Positions 8,241 to 17,866 of a stretch of 64,000 bases of DNA are shown here, piece by piece. The DNA is from Neobacillus sp. YX16 (GTDB lineage Bacteria > Bacillota > Bacilli > Bacillales > Cytobacillaceae). Below the pieces are notes generated by a model. The model had not been told where the DNA came from. It saw nothing but the letters and a program-made list of their open reading frames with translations, and did no database searches. Position 1 is the stretch's first letter; each line of letters starts with the position of its first letter. A program made the translations under genes and the position numbers. The stretch lies in the NCBI RefSeq assembly GCF_030123505.1, contig NZ_CP126115.1, positions 4,168,001 to 4,232,000 on the forward strand. Direction: 5' to 3'.

Positions 8241-9026
8241 CTACCTAATGTTTTTTTCTGGTTTAAGAACAGACATAAAGCTTTCCAACCCATTGATGTC
8301 GTTTTTATTGAGTAAGTCGACAATCTTACTGCCGACAATCACTCCGTCACAATGAGGGGTTAACTCCTTAATTTGATCTTCGGTTGATATTCCAAACCCA
8401 GCCACAACTGGAATCGGACTTATCTCCTTCACTCTCTTTAAAAATTCCACCACTTCTTGATTGAATTCATTTCTCGTACCGGTTATACCTTTTACCGTTA
8501 CTGTGTATAAAAATCCATTACCTCGACTCGATATTTCCTTAATTCGCTCACTTGGCGAGGTCAGCGTAACAAGCCGGATTAGTTCAATCCCGACATTTTC
8601 GAGCTCCTCAGTAAGCAACTCTTCTTCTTCAATCGGAAGATCAGGAATAATACATCCATCTACTCCGGCATTCGCAATATCTTGTGCGAATGTAGAAATC
8701 CCATATGAATAGATAGGATTTAGATAAGTCATAAGCACGATAGGGATAGAAACTACTTCCCTGGCTTTTGTAAGTTCAGCAATAATCCCCCTTAATGTTG
8801 TTCCATTTTGAAGTGCCCTAATACCTGCTTGTTGTATGGTCGGACCATCTGCTACAGGATCGGAAAAAGGAACTCCCACTTCAATGAGTGTTGCGCCAAG
8901 TCTCTCCAAAGTACTGAGACGTTCAGCTAGAATATTTAGTCCGCCATCTCCAGCCATAATATAGGGAATAAAAGCTTTTCGATTTTGTTCATATAAAGCC
9001 TTAAATGATTGTTCAATTCTATTCAT
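8241..9026 (-). CDS. trpA: Tryptophan synthase alpha subunit
   Basis: Cleaves indole-3-glycerol phosphate to indole and glyceraldehyde-3-P, passing indole to TrpB. The TIM barrel shows the catalytic Glu in LIEVGVPFSDPVADGP (about residues 44-60) and catalytic Asp in CIIPDLPIEE. Phosphate-binding loops GFGIST and GVIVGSKIV are present. Length 261 is normal. Its ATG overlaps the trpB stop by one base (TAATG), giving translational coupling. Last gene of the operon. Confidence 0.97.
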   Translation of the reverse strand: MNRIEQSFKALYEQNRKAFIPYIMAGDGGLNILAERLSTLERLGATLIEVGVPFSDPVADGPTIQQAGIRALQNGTTLRGIIAELTKAREVVSIPIVLMTYLNPIYSYGISTFAQDIANAGVDGCIIPDLPIEEEELLTEELENVGIELIRLVTLTSPSERIKEISSRGNGFLYTVTVKGITGTRNEFNQEVVEFLKRVKEISPIPVVAGFGISTEDQIKELTPHCDGVIVGSKIVDLLNKNDINGLESFMSVLKPEKNIR

Positions 9027-10228
9027 TATGCTCTCTCCCTTTCTAACCTTTCTTTTACAGCCATTACGTCTTTATCTCCACGTCCTGACAAACAAACAAC
9101 TATATGCTCTGTTTCCTTCATTTGAGCAGCAAGTTTAACAGCAAAACTTACGGCATGAGCACTTTCAAGAGCCGGAATAATACCTTCTAGTTTCGATAAA
9201 AGCTGAAAAGCATCCAATGCTTCTTTATCCGTTATCGACCGATAATTCGCTCTTCCACTGTCTTTTAAGTAACTATGTTCTGGTCCTACACCAGGATAAT
9301 CAAGTCCAGCTGAGATCGAATGTGCTTCGATTATCTGACCATCTTCATCCTGCAATAAGTACATGAGTGCACCATGGAGAACACCTGGTTTTCCTTTTGT
9401 GAGTGAAGCTGCATGAAAATCGGTGTCAGTTCCCTGTCCGGCTGCTTCTACACCATAAAGACTTACTTCTTTATCTTCGATGAAGGGATGGAACATTCCA
9501 GCGGCATTGCTGCCGCCGCCGATACAGGCGACAACGGCTTCAGGAAGCTTTCCTTCCTGTTCAAAAAACTGTATTTTCGTCTCTTTGCCAATCACACTTT
9601 GAAAATCTCTTACCATTACCGGAAAGGGATGTGGTCCCATAACAGAACCTAATAGATAGTGTGTATCCTCCACATGTTCAACCCAGTAGCGTAAAGCTTC
9701 ATTTACGGCATCCTTTAAGGTTGAACTGCCAGAAGTAACGCTAACAACTTTTGCTCCAAGCAGCTCCATTCGAAATACATTTAATGCCTGTCGTTTGATG
9801 TCTTCTTCTCCCATAAAAATAATGCAATCAAGATTTAATAAAGCGCACACTGTTGCGGTTGCAACTCCATGCTGTCCTGCACCGGTTTCGGCAACGATTT
9901 TTCTTTTTCCCATCCTAACCGCTAACAGAGCCTGACCGATAGCATTATTGATTTTGTGGGCACCTGTATGGTTCAGGTCTTCCCTTTTAAGATAAATTTG
10001 AGCTCCGCCAGCGTATTTTGTAAGATTCTTTGCAAAATAAAGCGGTGTCTCTCTCCCAACATATTCCGATAAATATCCATCAATTTCTGCTTGGAAACTT
10101 GGGTCCTCTTTTGCGATTTTATAAGCTTCATCCAGCTCAAGGACAGCTTTCATAAGTGTTTCTGGTACAAACCTTCCGCCATAAATACCAAATTGCCCTT
10201 TTTCATTCGGCAGTGTATATGAATTCAT
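9026..10228 (-). CDS. trpB: Tryptophan synthase beta subunit
   Basis: PLP enzyme condensing indole with serine. The PLP lysine lies in [17 protein letters not shown] (about residues 85-101), the catalytic Glu in [11 protein letters not shown], and the phosphate-cup in [13 protein letters not shown]. The 400-residue length is normal. The start region overlaps the end of trpF by 26 nt, so the two are coupled. It forms the alpha2-beta2 complex with the next gene, trpA. Confidence 0.97.
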   Translation of the reverse strand: MNSYTLPNEKGQFGIYGGRFVPETLMKAVLELDEAYKIAKEDPSFQAEIDGYLSEYVGRETPLYFAKNLTKYAGGAQIYLKREDLNHTGAHKINNAIGQALLAVRMGKRKIVAETGAGQHGVATATVCALLNLDCIIFMGEEDIKRQALNVFRMELLGAKVVSVTSGSSTLKDAVNEALRYWVEHVEDTHYLLGSVMGPHPFPVMVRDFQSVIGKETKIQFFEQEGKLPEAVVACIGGGSNAAGMFHPFIEDKEVSLYGVEAAGQGTDTDFHAASLTKGKPGVLHGALMYLLQDEDGQIIEAHSISAGLDYPGVGPEHSYLKDSGRANYRSITDKEALDAFQLLSKLEGIIPALESAHAVSFAVKLAAQMKETEHIVVCLSGRGDKDVMAVKERLERERA

Positions 10229-10850
10229 TCCGCGTTCCTCCCGTTTGGCTCCCTTTAGCCTTAATTATGAATGATTGGATTTTGTTTAGATCCTTTTTTC
10301 CTTCAGTCTCAACACCGCTGCTTACATCGACCATGTACGGTTTAATCAGATTAATTGCCTCTTCCACATTTCCATCATGCAATCCACCAGCAAGAATCAC
10401 TTTTTTATCCTTAAGATCCTCTGCAGAAATGCTGTTCCAGTCAAAGGATAAGCCGTTTCCTCCTCTGTAATTCCCTTTTGGTCCGTCAATCAAAACGTAT
10501 TCACATTTATAATTTTCTATTGTCTTTAAGCTCTGTTCGTCATGAATACTTATTGCTTTTATAACCGGGTACGAAAGGGATTCACTAAACACTGTAGTTT
10601 CATCACCGTGTAACTGAACGTGAGTGAGACCCACACTTGAAGCAATTTCTTCTATCTTCTCTTTCGACTCATTGACAAACACCCCAACCCTTATTACCTC
10701 TTTTGGTAAGTGGGCAATAATCTCCTTTGCCTTTACTTCTGTAATCTTACGTTTGCTTTCTGCAAAAACAAATCCGAGGGCATCAGCACCATAGTCAACA
10801 GCTGCAATTGCAGTCGTAAGGTCCGTAATACCACAAATTTTCACCTTCAT
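10203..10850 (-). CDS. trpF: Phosphoribosylanthranilate isomerase
   Basis: Amadori rearrangement of phosphoribosylanthranilate to CdRP. It begins with the family signature [11 protein letters not shown], whose Cys is the general base; the general acid Asp is in the ILIDG-like strand (YVLIDGPKG). The phosphate-binding GGL and DVSSGVET motifs are present. Length 215 is typical. It overlaps trpC by 4 nt (ATGA) and trpB by 26 nt. Confidence 0.96.
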   Translation of the reverse strand: MKVKICGITDLTTAIAAVDYGADALGFVFAESKRKITEVKAKEIIAHLPKEVIRVGVFVNESKEKIEEIASSVGLTHVQLHGDETTVFSESLSYPVIKAISIHDEQSLKTIENYKCEYVLIDGPKGNYRGGNGLSFDWNSISAEDLKDKKVILAGGLHDGNVEEAINLIKPYMVDVSSGVETEGKKDLNKIQSFIIKAKGSQTGGTRNEFIYTAE

Positions 10851-11635
10851 TGTTGTAATCCCCCTGCAAGTGGCAGCCTAAAGTCCTTGAAGGATTGTAA
10901 TAGGTCAGGGCTCTTCATGAATGCTTCTCCAACTAAAATTCCATTTGCCCCTGCGTTACGTACACGCTCCACATCTTCCTTTTGATGTATCCCACTTTCA
11001 CTAATAAGAAAGGCACCTGCATCCTTAATGGATTTCGCCAAGGATTCCGTTGTCTCAAGTGAGACAGTAAAAGTCTTTAAATCCCGATTGTTCACACCGA
11101 TTAATTGGGCTCCTATTTGAAGGGCATTCTCTAACTCAACTTGATCATGAACCTCCACTAACACCTCTAAATTCAAACCTTGTGCATATTGATACAACTT
11201 AATGAGGGACTCTTGATCCAATGCGGCCACAATCAGAAGGATTATGTCTGCACCATTTTCAGCGGCCATGTCAATTTGACTGGAATCAATAATAAAATCC
11301 TTGCAAAGGATAGGCAACTCCACTGCCTCTCTTACAGCTCTTAAATCTGAAAAGGAGCCTTTAAAAAAAGTTGAATCGGTTAGAACAGAAATAGCTGATG
11401 CTCCTGCCTGCTCATATCTTGCTGCCTGCTCAGCCGGATCAGCTCCACTGTTAATGATTCCTTTCGATGGAGACGCTCGTTTAAATTCTGAAATAATAGC
11501 AATTTCATCTGCTGCCGTTAATTTATGGATAAGGGATCTTCTAGGCTTCGCATCCACTTTTATGCAATTTCCTTCGCGAAGTTTTTGAACCTCTTTTCGT
11601 TTTTCTTCAATAATTCGATCTAGTATCGTTTCCAC
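10847..11635 (-). CDS. trpC: Indole-3-glycerol phosphate synthase
   Basis: Closes the indole ring by decarboxylating CdRP. Signatures: IISEFKRASPSKG (catalytic Lys in the beta-1 strand), VLTDSTFFKGS, ILCKDFIID (catalytic Lys), LVEVHDQVELE, IGVNNRDLKTF and LISESGI. A standalone 262-residue barrel, not fused to TrpF. It starts 1 nt from the trpD stop and overlaps trpF by 4 nt. Confidence 0.97.
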   Translation of the reverse strand: METILDRIIEEKRKEVQKLREGNCIKVDAKPRRSLIHKLTAADEIAIISEFKRASPSKGIINSGADPAEQAARYEQAGASAISVLTDSTFFKGSFSDLRAVREAVELPILCKDFIIDSSQIDMAAENGADIILLIVAALDQESLIKLYQYAQGLNLEVLVEVHDQVELENALQIGAQLIGVNNRDLKTFTVSLETTESLAKSIKDAGAFLISESGIHQKEDVERVRNAGANGILVGEAFMKSPDLLQSFKDFRLPLAGGLQQ

Positions 11636-11636
11636 T

Positions 11637-12662
11637 CTATATCGCCTCTCTTTGACCTTTTCTCGTCATTTCGATTAAACCTTGTAATTTTTCATAGGCA
11701 GCCCCTGAGTCAATGACATCCCTTGCGATGCTAATTCCATCAGCAATGTTTTCTGCCCTTCCGCTTGCATAAATTCCTATTCCTGCATTTAATAGCACGG
11801 TATCTCGGCAGGCACCCTTTTCGCCAGAAAGAACATTCTTAAGAATGAACGCATTTTCTTTAGAATCTCCGCCCTTAATGGCACTGTTATCATACTGTGG
11901 AAGCCCCACTTCACCTGGTACAAAGCTTTGCTTGGAAATCACTCCATCTTCTAAAAGTGTCAGATGGTTCTCCCCCTGAAGTGAAGCCTCATCCATAAAG
12001 CCTGCCCCATTGATAACGACTGCCCGCTTACGCCCCAGATTTTGCAGTACTTCCGCAAATACAGGGAGTAAGTCCCTTCGATAGACTCCGAGTAATTGAT
12101 AGTCCAAATCAATAGGATTTGTAAGTGGTCCGATAAAATTGAAAATAGTTGGGATTTTCAATTGTCTTCTAACGGTCATTACCTTCTTAAGTTTTGGATG
12201 AACATGTGGTGCGAATAAGAAGGCAATACCAAGTTCATCGAGAATCTCTTCTGTTCGTTCTACTGATAAATTTAAATTAATTCCTAAATACTCAAGCACA
12301 TCGGCACTTCCTGTTTTGCTCGATATACTCCGGTTTCCGTGTTTGGCAACAGGGATTCCTGCACCTGCAATAACAAATGCCGAAGTGGTACTTATATTAA
12401 AACTTGAAGAACCATCTCCGCCAGTGCCACAATTATCGAGAACATTTGGAAATTTCTTGCGGAACGGAAGAGTATTCTCCTTTAGACCTTTGACAATGCC
12501 AGTAATTTCTTCAACTGTTTCACCTTTTGACTTTAAACCCATTAAAAAGGCTGCAATTTCACTTTCAGAAACTTCTTCACCTAATAATAGGTCCATCGCT
12601 TCCTTCATTTGAGGCTCTGTAAAGGATCCACCGTCAGCTAATTGGAGTAGAAAGTTCTTCAT
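11637..12662 (-). CDS. trpD: Anthranilate phosphoribosyltransferase
   Basis: Transfers phosphoribose from PRPP to anthranilate. The PRPP-binding glycine loop is DNCGTGGDGSSSFNIST (about residues 81-97); the KHGNRSISSKTGSADVLE segment binds anthranilate and phosphate. Length 341 is normal. It overlaps the end of trpG by 29 nt, so translation of the two is likely coupled. Confidence 0.96.
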   Translation of the reverse strand: MKNFLLQLADGGSFTEPQMKEAMDLLLGEEVSESEIAAFLMGLKSKGETVEEITGIVKGLKENTLPFRKKFPNVLDNCGTGGDGSSSFNISTTSAFVIAGAGIPVAKHGNRSISSKTGSADVLEYLGINLNLSVERTEEILDELGIAFLFAPHVHPKLKKVMTVRRQLKIPTIFNFIGPLTNPIDLDYQLLGVYRRDLLPVFAEVLQNLGRKRAVVINGAGFMDEASLQGENHLTLLEDGVISKQSFVPGEVGLPQYDNSAIKGGDSKENAFILKNVLSGEKGACRDTVLLNAGIGIYASGRAENIADGISIARDVIDSGAAYEKLQGLIEMTRKGQREAI

Positions 12663-13245
12663 TTTTCATCTTCCCTTCTATCTGAGTTAAAAAGTTTTTG
12701 AGCAATTGCTTTCCTGTTGGTGTGCCAATCGATTCCGGATGAAACTGTAAACCAAATACTGGATAATACCGATGTTTTATAGCCATTACTTCTTGGTCAT
12801 CCATAGATTGAGCGACACATTCCAAATCGGAAGAAAGAGTATCCTTATCGATAACCAGGGAATGATAGCGCATTACCTCTAATGGCGAAGGTAAATAGGA
12901 AAAAATTCCGAAGCCATTATGCGTGATTTGTGATGTTTTTCCGTGTTTAATAAAGTTTGCTCTTCTAATTTCACTGCCAAAAGCAGCACCGATTGCCTGA
13001 TGTCCTAAACAAATCCCTAGGATAGGAAATTCTTGATATAATTTTTGAATGGCCTCAATGCAAATCCCTGCATCTTCTGGTTTCCCAGGTCCTGGGGAGA
13101 GGATGATTGCCTTCGGATTCATTTCCCTTATTTGCTCAATGGTAAGTTGATTATTTCTGATAACCGAAACGGTTTCTCCTAATTCACCTAAATACTGATA
13201 AAGGTTGAACGTAAAGGAATCAAAATTATCAATTAGTAAAATCAT
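12634..13245 (-). CDS. trpG: Glutamine amidotransferase subunit of anthranilate (and possibly PABA) synthase
   Basis: Class I amidotransferase supplying ammonia to TrpE. The nucleophile Cys is in GICLGHQAIG (about residue 79) and the catalytic His-Glu in FHPES near the C-terminus; the oxyanion loop is SPGPGKPED. Length 203. B. subtilis keeps its single trpG/pabA in the folate operon, so its place here is a difference. It may still serve PabB if no other copy exists, which the window cannot show. Overlaps trpE by 4 nt and trpD by 29 nt. Confidence 0.94.
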   Translation of the reverse strand: MILLIDNFDSFTFNLYQYLGELGETVSVIRNNQLTIEQIREMNPKAIILSPGPGKPEDAGICIEAIQKLYQEFPILGICLGHQAIGAAFGSEIRRANFIKHGKTSQITHNGFGIFSYLPSPLEVMRYHSLVIDKDTLSSDLECVAQSMDDQEVMAIKHRYYPVFGLQFHPESIGTPTGKQLLKNFLTQIEGKMKNEELSTPIS

Positions 13246-14624
13246 TGTTCTCCCTCCAAAAAGGCTTTTAGTTTATTGATGGTTTCTTCATATTCTGACT
13301 CCGGATTGGAGTCATGGACAATCCCTGCACCTGCCTGTATATAAGCGGTCCCTTCTTTCAAAATCATCGTACGAATGGCTAATGCAAAATCTATATTTCC
13401 ATTGGCGGATAAATAACCTATAGCACCGGAATAAAGCCCGCGTTTTGATTTCTCTAATTTATTTATAATCTCCATCGCTCTTATTTTCGGTGCCCCTGAG
13501 ACGGTGCCTGCTGGAAGACATGCAGCAAGTGCGTTAAGATTGCTATGCTCTTTTGTTAACGTTCCGCTAACTTCTGAAACAAGATGAATGACATGGCGGA
13601 ACCTTTCAACCTGCATATACTTATCCACCGTTACTGACCCAAATTCACAAACCCTGCCTAAGTCATTCCGCCCAAGGTCAACAAGCATCTTATGCTCTGC
13701 CAATTCCTTTTCATCGCTCTTTAACTCTTTTTCAATCAGATGGTCTTCCTCGGCTGTTTTTCCTCTTCTTTTTGTGCCAGCGATTGGATTAGCGTACACC
13801 TGTGAACCTCTTGTCTTTATAAGGCTTTCTGGGGAAGAACCGATTACGGTATAAGCTTCGAAATCAATATAAAACATATAAGGTGTCGGGTTATGGGCAC
13901 GGTGTTTGCGATAAAGTGATAACGGTGATCCTTGGAACAATGACTTCATTCGTCTTGAGAGTACCACCTGAAAAATATCACCTGCTTTTATATGCTCTTT
14001 GGCTATTTCTACATTTTCAATAAATTCTTCTTTTGAGGTTTCCGACTGAAAGCCTTTAAATTGAAAAGGTTTGTCATCCTGATATTGGGCAGGCTGCTTT
14101 AGTTCTTCCATTCTTTGTTCCAGCCTTTTTTCAAGTAAATCTCTATCGCAATCTTCAGTAAGCGACAGTCCGCAAATGGTTATTTTTTCTTCAAGATGAT
14201 CAAAAACAATGACTTCTTCATAAAACATTAAATGGACGTCAGGCATTTGCAATCCATTTGGATACTCTTCACCAATAACTTCGAATTGGCGGATGATATC
14301 ATAGCCGACATACCCCATTGCCCCGCCAATAAACGGAAAAGGTGCTTCATCAATTTGCGGCAGCAATGTCTTAATCATTTCAAGTGGATTACCTTGTATA
14401 ACCTTCCTATCGCCATTTCGATAATGAATTTCATTTTTGTCACCAGTGGAGATAAGTTCAAAAGCCGGGTCCGACCCAATGAAAGAGTAGCGTCCTGAGT
14501 CATGGTATTTATGTGAACTTTCTAATAAGAATTTCTTGTTTCCACTAATTTTCTGCAAAATAGAGATAGGAGTGAATGTATCTCCTTTTAATTCCTTTAA
14601 GAAAAAAGCATTTTTCGTTTTCAT
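13242..14624 (-). CDS. trpE: Anthranilate synthase component I
   Basis: Chorismate-utilising enzyme forming anthranilate. The N-terminal LLESSHKYHDSGRYSFIG region carries the LLES element of the tryptophan feedback site. The catalytic core shows GDIFQVVLSRR, NPTPYMFYID, IAGTKRRGK, ELAEHKMLVDLGRND, LPAGTVSGAPK and the QAGAGIVHDS end. Length 460 is on the short side of the family. The ATG follows an AAGGGATG site 9 nt upstream. It is the first structural gene, immediately after the proximal T-box terminator. Confidence 0.96.
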   Translation of the reverse strand: MKTKNAFFLKELKGDTFTPISILQKISGNKKFLLESSHKYHDSGRYSFIGSDPAFELISTGDKNEIHYRNGDRKVIQGNPLEMIKTLLPQIDEAPFPFIGGAMGYVGYDIIRQFEVIGEEYPNGLQMPDVHLMFYEEVIVFDHLEEKITICGLSLTEDCDRDLLEKRLEQRMEELKQPAQYQDDKPFQFKGFQSETSKEEFIENVEIAKEHIKAGDIFQVVLSRRMKSLFQGSPLSLYRKHRAHNPTPYMFYIDFEAYTVIGSSPESLIKTRGSQVYANPIAGTKRRGKTAEEDHLIEKELKSDEKELAEHKMLVDLGRNDLGRVCEFGSVTVDKYMQVERFRHVIHLVSEVSGTLTKEHSNLNALAACLPAGTVSGAPKIRAMEIINKLEKSKRGLYSGAIGYLSANGNIDFALAIRTMILKEGTAYIQAGAGIVHDSNPESEYEETINKLKAFLEGEQ

Positions 14625-14639
14625 GTGATTTTCATCCCT

Positions 14640-14930
14640 TCGTAAAAAATAAAAAAATCGTCCTCTATATGCATAATCAATAAAACTTATGCATATAGAG
14701 GACGATTCTTAAGTCGTGGTGCCACCTCATTTTGAAGCTGTTACTTACAGCTTCCTCCTTCAGATACAGAACCCTTAAGTCCGATACCCTATCCTTTTAA
14801 CGGCGGAACTCCGTGCTGCCCTACTTTAGTTCAGGCAGCCTCTCACAAGTCCATTCTACAAACCCATTCTTATCGGGCTCTCACCATCCCCGACTCTCTG
14901 AAAAAGAATGAAATAAGTGTACTACTCTTG
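14640..14930 (-). ncRNA. Proximal tryptophan T-box riboswitch
   Basis: Minus-strand leader directly before trpE. The T-box core AGGTGGCACCACG is at 14715-14727 (minus). The specifier context GAATGGAC gives codon UGG (Trp) at 14851-14853. A terminator of perfect 21-bp arms (14656-14676 with 14687-14707) is followed by TTTTTTT. Uncharged tRNA-Trp is expected to favour the antiterminator. It is the second of two in series. Confidence 0.93.
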
Positions 14931-14950
14931 TTCAACGATTTAATTATTTA

Positions 14951-15235
14951 ATTAAAAACAAACAGGGCCCTCCATCCAAAAAGGACGGAAGACCCGTGGT
15001 GCCACCTTCATTAGCCAAAAATCGACTCACTTTACCGATATCGAAGCAACGACATGCTTGAATATCTGCCTCTTTTAACGATGAGGATTTCGCCAAAGCC
15101 TACTGACCCTATAGGAGGTTCGGTTTGGAGGCTCCGAAGTCCATTCACTCATACGTCTACACTGATTTGCACCATCCATCAGCTCTCTAGAGAATCCGTA
15201 AAAGTTACTACTCTTCATCAATGCCCTTCGTATTG
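14951..15235 (-). ncRNA. Distal tryptophan T-box riboswitch
   Basis: First element met by the polymerase. T-box AAGGTGGCACCACG at 14995-15008; specifier UGG at 15141-15143 inside GAATGGAC; Stem I includes the conserved GAGAGCTGATGG..GCAAATCAG segment. The terminator pairs 14965-14977 with 14983-14995, three of the pairs being G-U wobbles that preserve the helix, followed by TGTTTGTTTTT. The two T-boxes explain the gene-free interval 14625-15406. Confidence 0.92.
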
Positions 15236-15241
15236 ATTTTT

Positions 15242-15270
15242 ATATTAACCATTTTCAAACCTAATGTCAA
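15242..15270 (-). promoter_or_regulatory. Consensus sigma-A promoter of the trp operon
   Basis: TTGACA (minus strand of 15265-15270), 17-bp spacer, TAATAT (minus of 15242-15247). It is placed so transcription starts just before distal Stem I. Confidence 0.85.
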
Positions 15271-15406
15271 CATTAATTTTTAGAAAATTCAATTTTAAAA
15301 AACATAATGTTATTCCATTTAAAGGATTACTATTTGGTAGTTATTTTGAAATGAAGATGTCAATATTAACATTAGCACATCATGATGAAGGCGGGATAGA
15401 AGAAAA

Positions 15407-16690
15407 ATGGATCACATTGAACAATTATGCCCAAGTTCAGAGGCTGTGAGAAATAAATCCTCCTCAGCTGGAAAAAAGAAAAAATCAGATGAAGTATCCA
15501 AACAAAAGTGGGCAATACTCTCACTTTCATCCATTCCGCTAGTAATGACATTAGGGAATTCTATGTTAATACCTGTGCTGCCCTCAATGGAAAAAAAATT
15601 ATCGATTTCCTCGTTCCAAACGAGTATGGTTATTACTGTATATTCGATTGTTGCCATTTTCTTGATACCGGTCGCAGGCTACCTTTCTGATCATATTGGC
15701 AGAAAAAAGGTAATCATTCCAAGTCTCATCATAGCTGGACTGGGAGGCTTACTATCTGGATGGGCTGCATGGAAACTGGACAATGCCTATTGGTTGATAT
15801 TAGTGGGTCGGGCCCTTCAAGGGGTGGGAGCGGCAGGTGCTGCCCCGATTGTACTTCCTTTAGTTGGCGACATGTTCAAAAATGACGATGATGTCAGCAG
15901 CTGTTTAGGTTTAATTGAAACATCTAATACTTTTGGAAAGGTTCTTAGCCCTATATTGGGAGCTGTATTAGCAGGAGTTATCTGGTTTTTACCTTTCTTT
16001 TCATTTCCAGTGTTTTGTTTCATATCGGTTATATTGGTAATGCTATTAGTTAAGTGCCCGGAGCCATCAAAACCAATTCCCTTTAAACAATTTTTTATCA
16101 ATGTAAGAAAAACCTTTACAGAGAAAGGTAAATGGTTAAACGCTATCTTTTTTATTGGTGGAATCCTTATGTTAGTGCTTTTTGGTATATTATTTTACCT
16201 ATCTGAAATCTTTGAAACGAAATATGGTATTAAGGATATTAAGAAAGGATTATTTTTGGCTTTACCACTTGGGGCACTTTGTTTATCCTCCTTTATTGCA
16301 GGCAAGGTAATCAAAAAAAATAAAGTCCTCATGAAATGGCTCACCTTCGGAGGGATTGTTGCAGCAGCTTTATCCATTTTGGCCTTATGGTTCTCGATTA
16401 AGCTCTGGTTTATGATTAGCATGTTTTTAATAGCAGGTGTCGGAATCGGTATCGGACTTCCGTGTTTGGATGCCTTAATTACTGAAGGAATTGAGAAGGA
16501 AGAGCGAGGAACGATCTCCTCCATTTACAGCTCGATGAGATTTATCGGAGTAGCAGCCGGCCCTCCGATTATTGCTGTGTTAATGAAAGGTGCTACTTAC
16601 TGGATATTCATTACACTAAGCGGACTCAGTATTATTGCGGCAATTGTTGCATTAATCGCTATAAAGCCAGGAACGAAAAGTCAAAACTAA
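15407..16690 (+). CDS. MFS drug/metabolite exporter (DHA1 type)
   Basis: About 12 membrane segments over 427 residues. Motif A of the N-terminal half is seen as GYLSDHIGRKKVI (about residues 93-105), and a motif-C-like GAAGAAPIVLPLVGDMF follows in the fifth segment region, suggesting a drug:H+ antiporter. The C-terminal half has the weaker motif A-like RGTISSIYSSMRFIGVAAGPP. The N-terminus is unusually long and basic (KKKKSDEVSKQK). The SD is weak (AAGGCGGG, 12 nt away), so the start is uncertain. Substrate unknown; transcribed divergently from trp. Confidence 0.88.
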   Translation: MDHIEQLCPSSEAVRNKSSSAGKKKKSDEVSKQKWAILSLSSIPLVMTLGNSMLIPVLPSMEKKLSISSFQTSMVITVYSIVAIFLIPVAGYLSDHIGRKKVIIPSLIIAGLGGLLSGWAAWKLDNAYWLILVGRALQGVGAAGAAPIVLPLVGDMFKNDDDVSSCLGLIETSNTFGKVLSPILGAVLAGVIWFLPFFSFPVFCFISVILVMLLVKCPEPSKPIPFKQFFINVRKTFTEKGKWLNAIFFIGGILMLVLFGILFYLSEIFETKYGIKDIKKGLFLALPLGALCLSSFIAGKVIKKNKVLMKWLTFGGIVAAALSILALWFSIKLWFMISMFLIAGVGIGIGLPCLDALITEGIEKEERGTISSIYSSMRFIGVAAGPPIIAVLMKGATYWIFITLSGLSIIAAIVALIAIKPGTKSQN

Positions 16691-16694
16691 AAAT

Positions 16695-16717
16695 AGCGCT
16701 GGGGCTTCCCCAGCGCT
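16695..16717 (+). terminator. Terminator of the MFS gene
   Basis: Perfect 10-bp AGCGCTGGGG / CCCCAGCGCT stem with a CTT loop; T-rich sequence follows from 16726. Confidence 0.85.
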
Positions 16718-16734
16718 TATCATATTTCATTTTT

Positions 16735-16860
16735 TTATGTCTGAGGCTTCTCTTTCTTAGCCTTTTTGTTTTGAGGAGTCATTTCATTGGCAAACTCTGA
16801 GTTCGTTAAACTCTTTGCTGTTTGAAGACCAGATTTTGTCTTGATATTCCGTTTTGTCAC
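16735..16860 (-). CDS. Small basic protein, possibly a gamma-type SASP-like spore protein
   Basis: A 41-residue protein from GTG 16860 (SD GGTGAG 5 nt upstream); an in-frame ATG at 16875 would add 5 residues but has no SD. It ends rich in Lys (KKAKKEKPQT). The SEFANEMTPQ segment recalls the TEFASET repeats of gamma-type small acid-soluble spore proteins, a weak resemblance. It lies between the MFS terminator and the ferredoxin gene. It could be chance; the SD and lack of overlap favour a gene. Confidence 0.4.
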   Translation of the reverse strand: MTKRNIKTKSGLQTAKSLTNSEFANEMTPQNKKAKKEKPQT

Positions 16861-16938
16861 ACTCTCACCACCCATGTTAATATGGCTTTAATTTGTCCAA
16901 ATGGAGTAAAATCTATGATGGTGAGAATATGGTTTGTT

Positions 16939-17838
16939 CTAATAAGGACTTAACCAATCAGGGTCTCTATTCATACATACATGACATTTCTCAGTTTCCA
17001 CATCAAAGGTGAAAAAGGTATGACCACAGTCCTTACACGCCTTCTGATGGATATTTTTTTGTTTTTCACTTTTCCTCTTAATTTCTTGTACAATCTCAAG
17101 CGCATTTTCCGGGCAAACATCGGTACAGGACGTACAATTCACACATTTTTCACTTTCAATCATGAGCTTACTGTCCTTAATATGAAATAGTTTTTCAGGA
17201 CAAAGAGTAAAGCACGCCTGGCAGAGTGTGCATTTTTCTATGTTTAACATGACACTGTAAAATTGATAATTAGGATAATATTTTGTTATTTTCCAGTCAT
17301 CCTTCTCCATCTTCCATGAAGCGGGGGCCATTTTTTTTGCAAGTTGTTTTCCTTCTTTTTGAAGTGATCCAAATAAGGCTCTTCTTGATAGCACTTCTTC
17401 CGTTACCTTTTCGACCATAATAAATGGACTTTCATCAAGCAACTGTAATTGACTATTTGACTCGAATAACACTATTTCCCAGTCTTTACTTATTGGCAGA
17501 GGAGCTTGAATCGATGTCATTCCTCTTTTTTTATAAATGAGCATTTCTTTAATTGCTGGCACATAGTTCGAATCAAAAACGAGGCTCCCTTTGTCGAATG
17601 CCCGATTATCCACAATACCCTCTATTGCAGATAACGGGCAGGCGATTATACACTCACCACACATTGTACACTTATTTGTATCGATGAAGAGTTGATTTCG
17701 CTTTACTACAATTGCTTCATGCTCACATTTTTCCAGGCAAAAACCGCAAGTTGACTTCCGGTTCCGTTCTCTAACACATTTAGAGGTTACGATTATTTCG
17801 TGATGCAGGCTCTCTATCCAATTTACGAGGATTGACAT
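16939..17838 (-). CDS. Multi-cluster 4Fe-4S ferredoxin with C-terminal zinc-ribbon-like tail
   Basis: A 299-residue electron carrier, third gene of the molybdoenzyme operon. Cluster motifs: CGFCLEKCEHEA and CTMCGECIIACP near the N-terminus (about 32-72), then CTLCQACFTLCP and CVNCTSCTDVCP (about 202-250). The tail CKDCGH..CHVC looks like a zinc ribbon. The ~100-residue middle has no cysteine. It starts 28 nt after the DmsB-like gene. It may pass electrons to that subunit in place of the missing membrane anchor; this is inference. Confidence 0.82.
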   Translation of the reverse strand: MSILVNWIESLHHEIIVTSKCVRERNRKSTCGFCLEKCEHEAIVVKRNQLFIDTNKCTMCGECIIACPLSAIEGIVDNRAFDKGSLVFDSNYVPAIKEMLIYKKRGMTSIQAPLPISKDWEIVLFESNSQLQLLDESPFIMVEKVTEEVLSRRALFGSLQKEGKQLAKKMAPASWKMEKDDWKITKYYPNYQFYSVMLNIEKCTLCQACFTLCPEKLFHIKDSKLMIESEKCVNCTSCTDVCPENALEIVQEIKRKSEKQKNIHQKACKDCGHTFFTFDVETEKCHVCMNRDPDWLSPY

Positions 17839-17866
17839 CTTTTCACCAACTCATTAATTAAAGTCT

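Noticed and set aside
15264..15449. Plus-strand 61-codon frame upstream of the MFS gene
   Set aside because: It runs through the trp promoter, overlaps the MFS start in another frame and has no SD.
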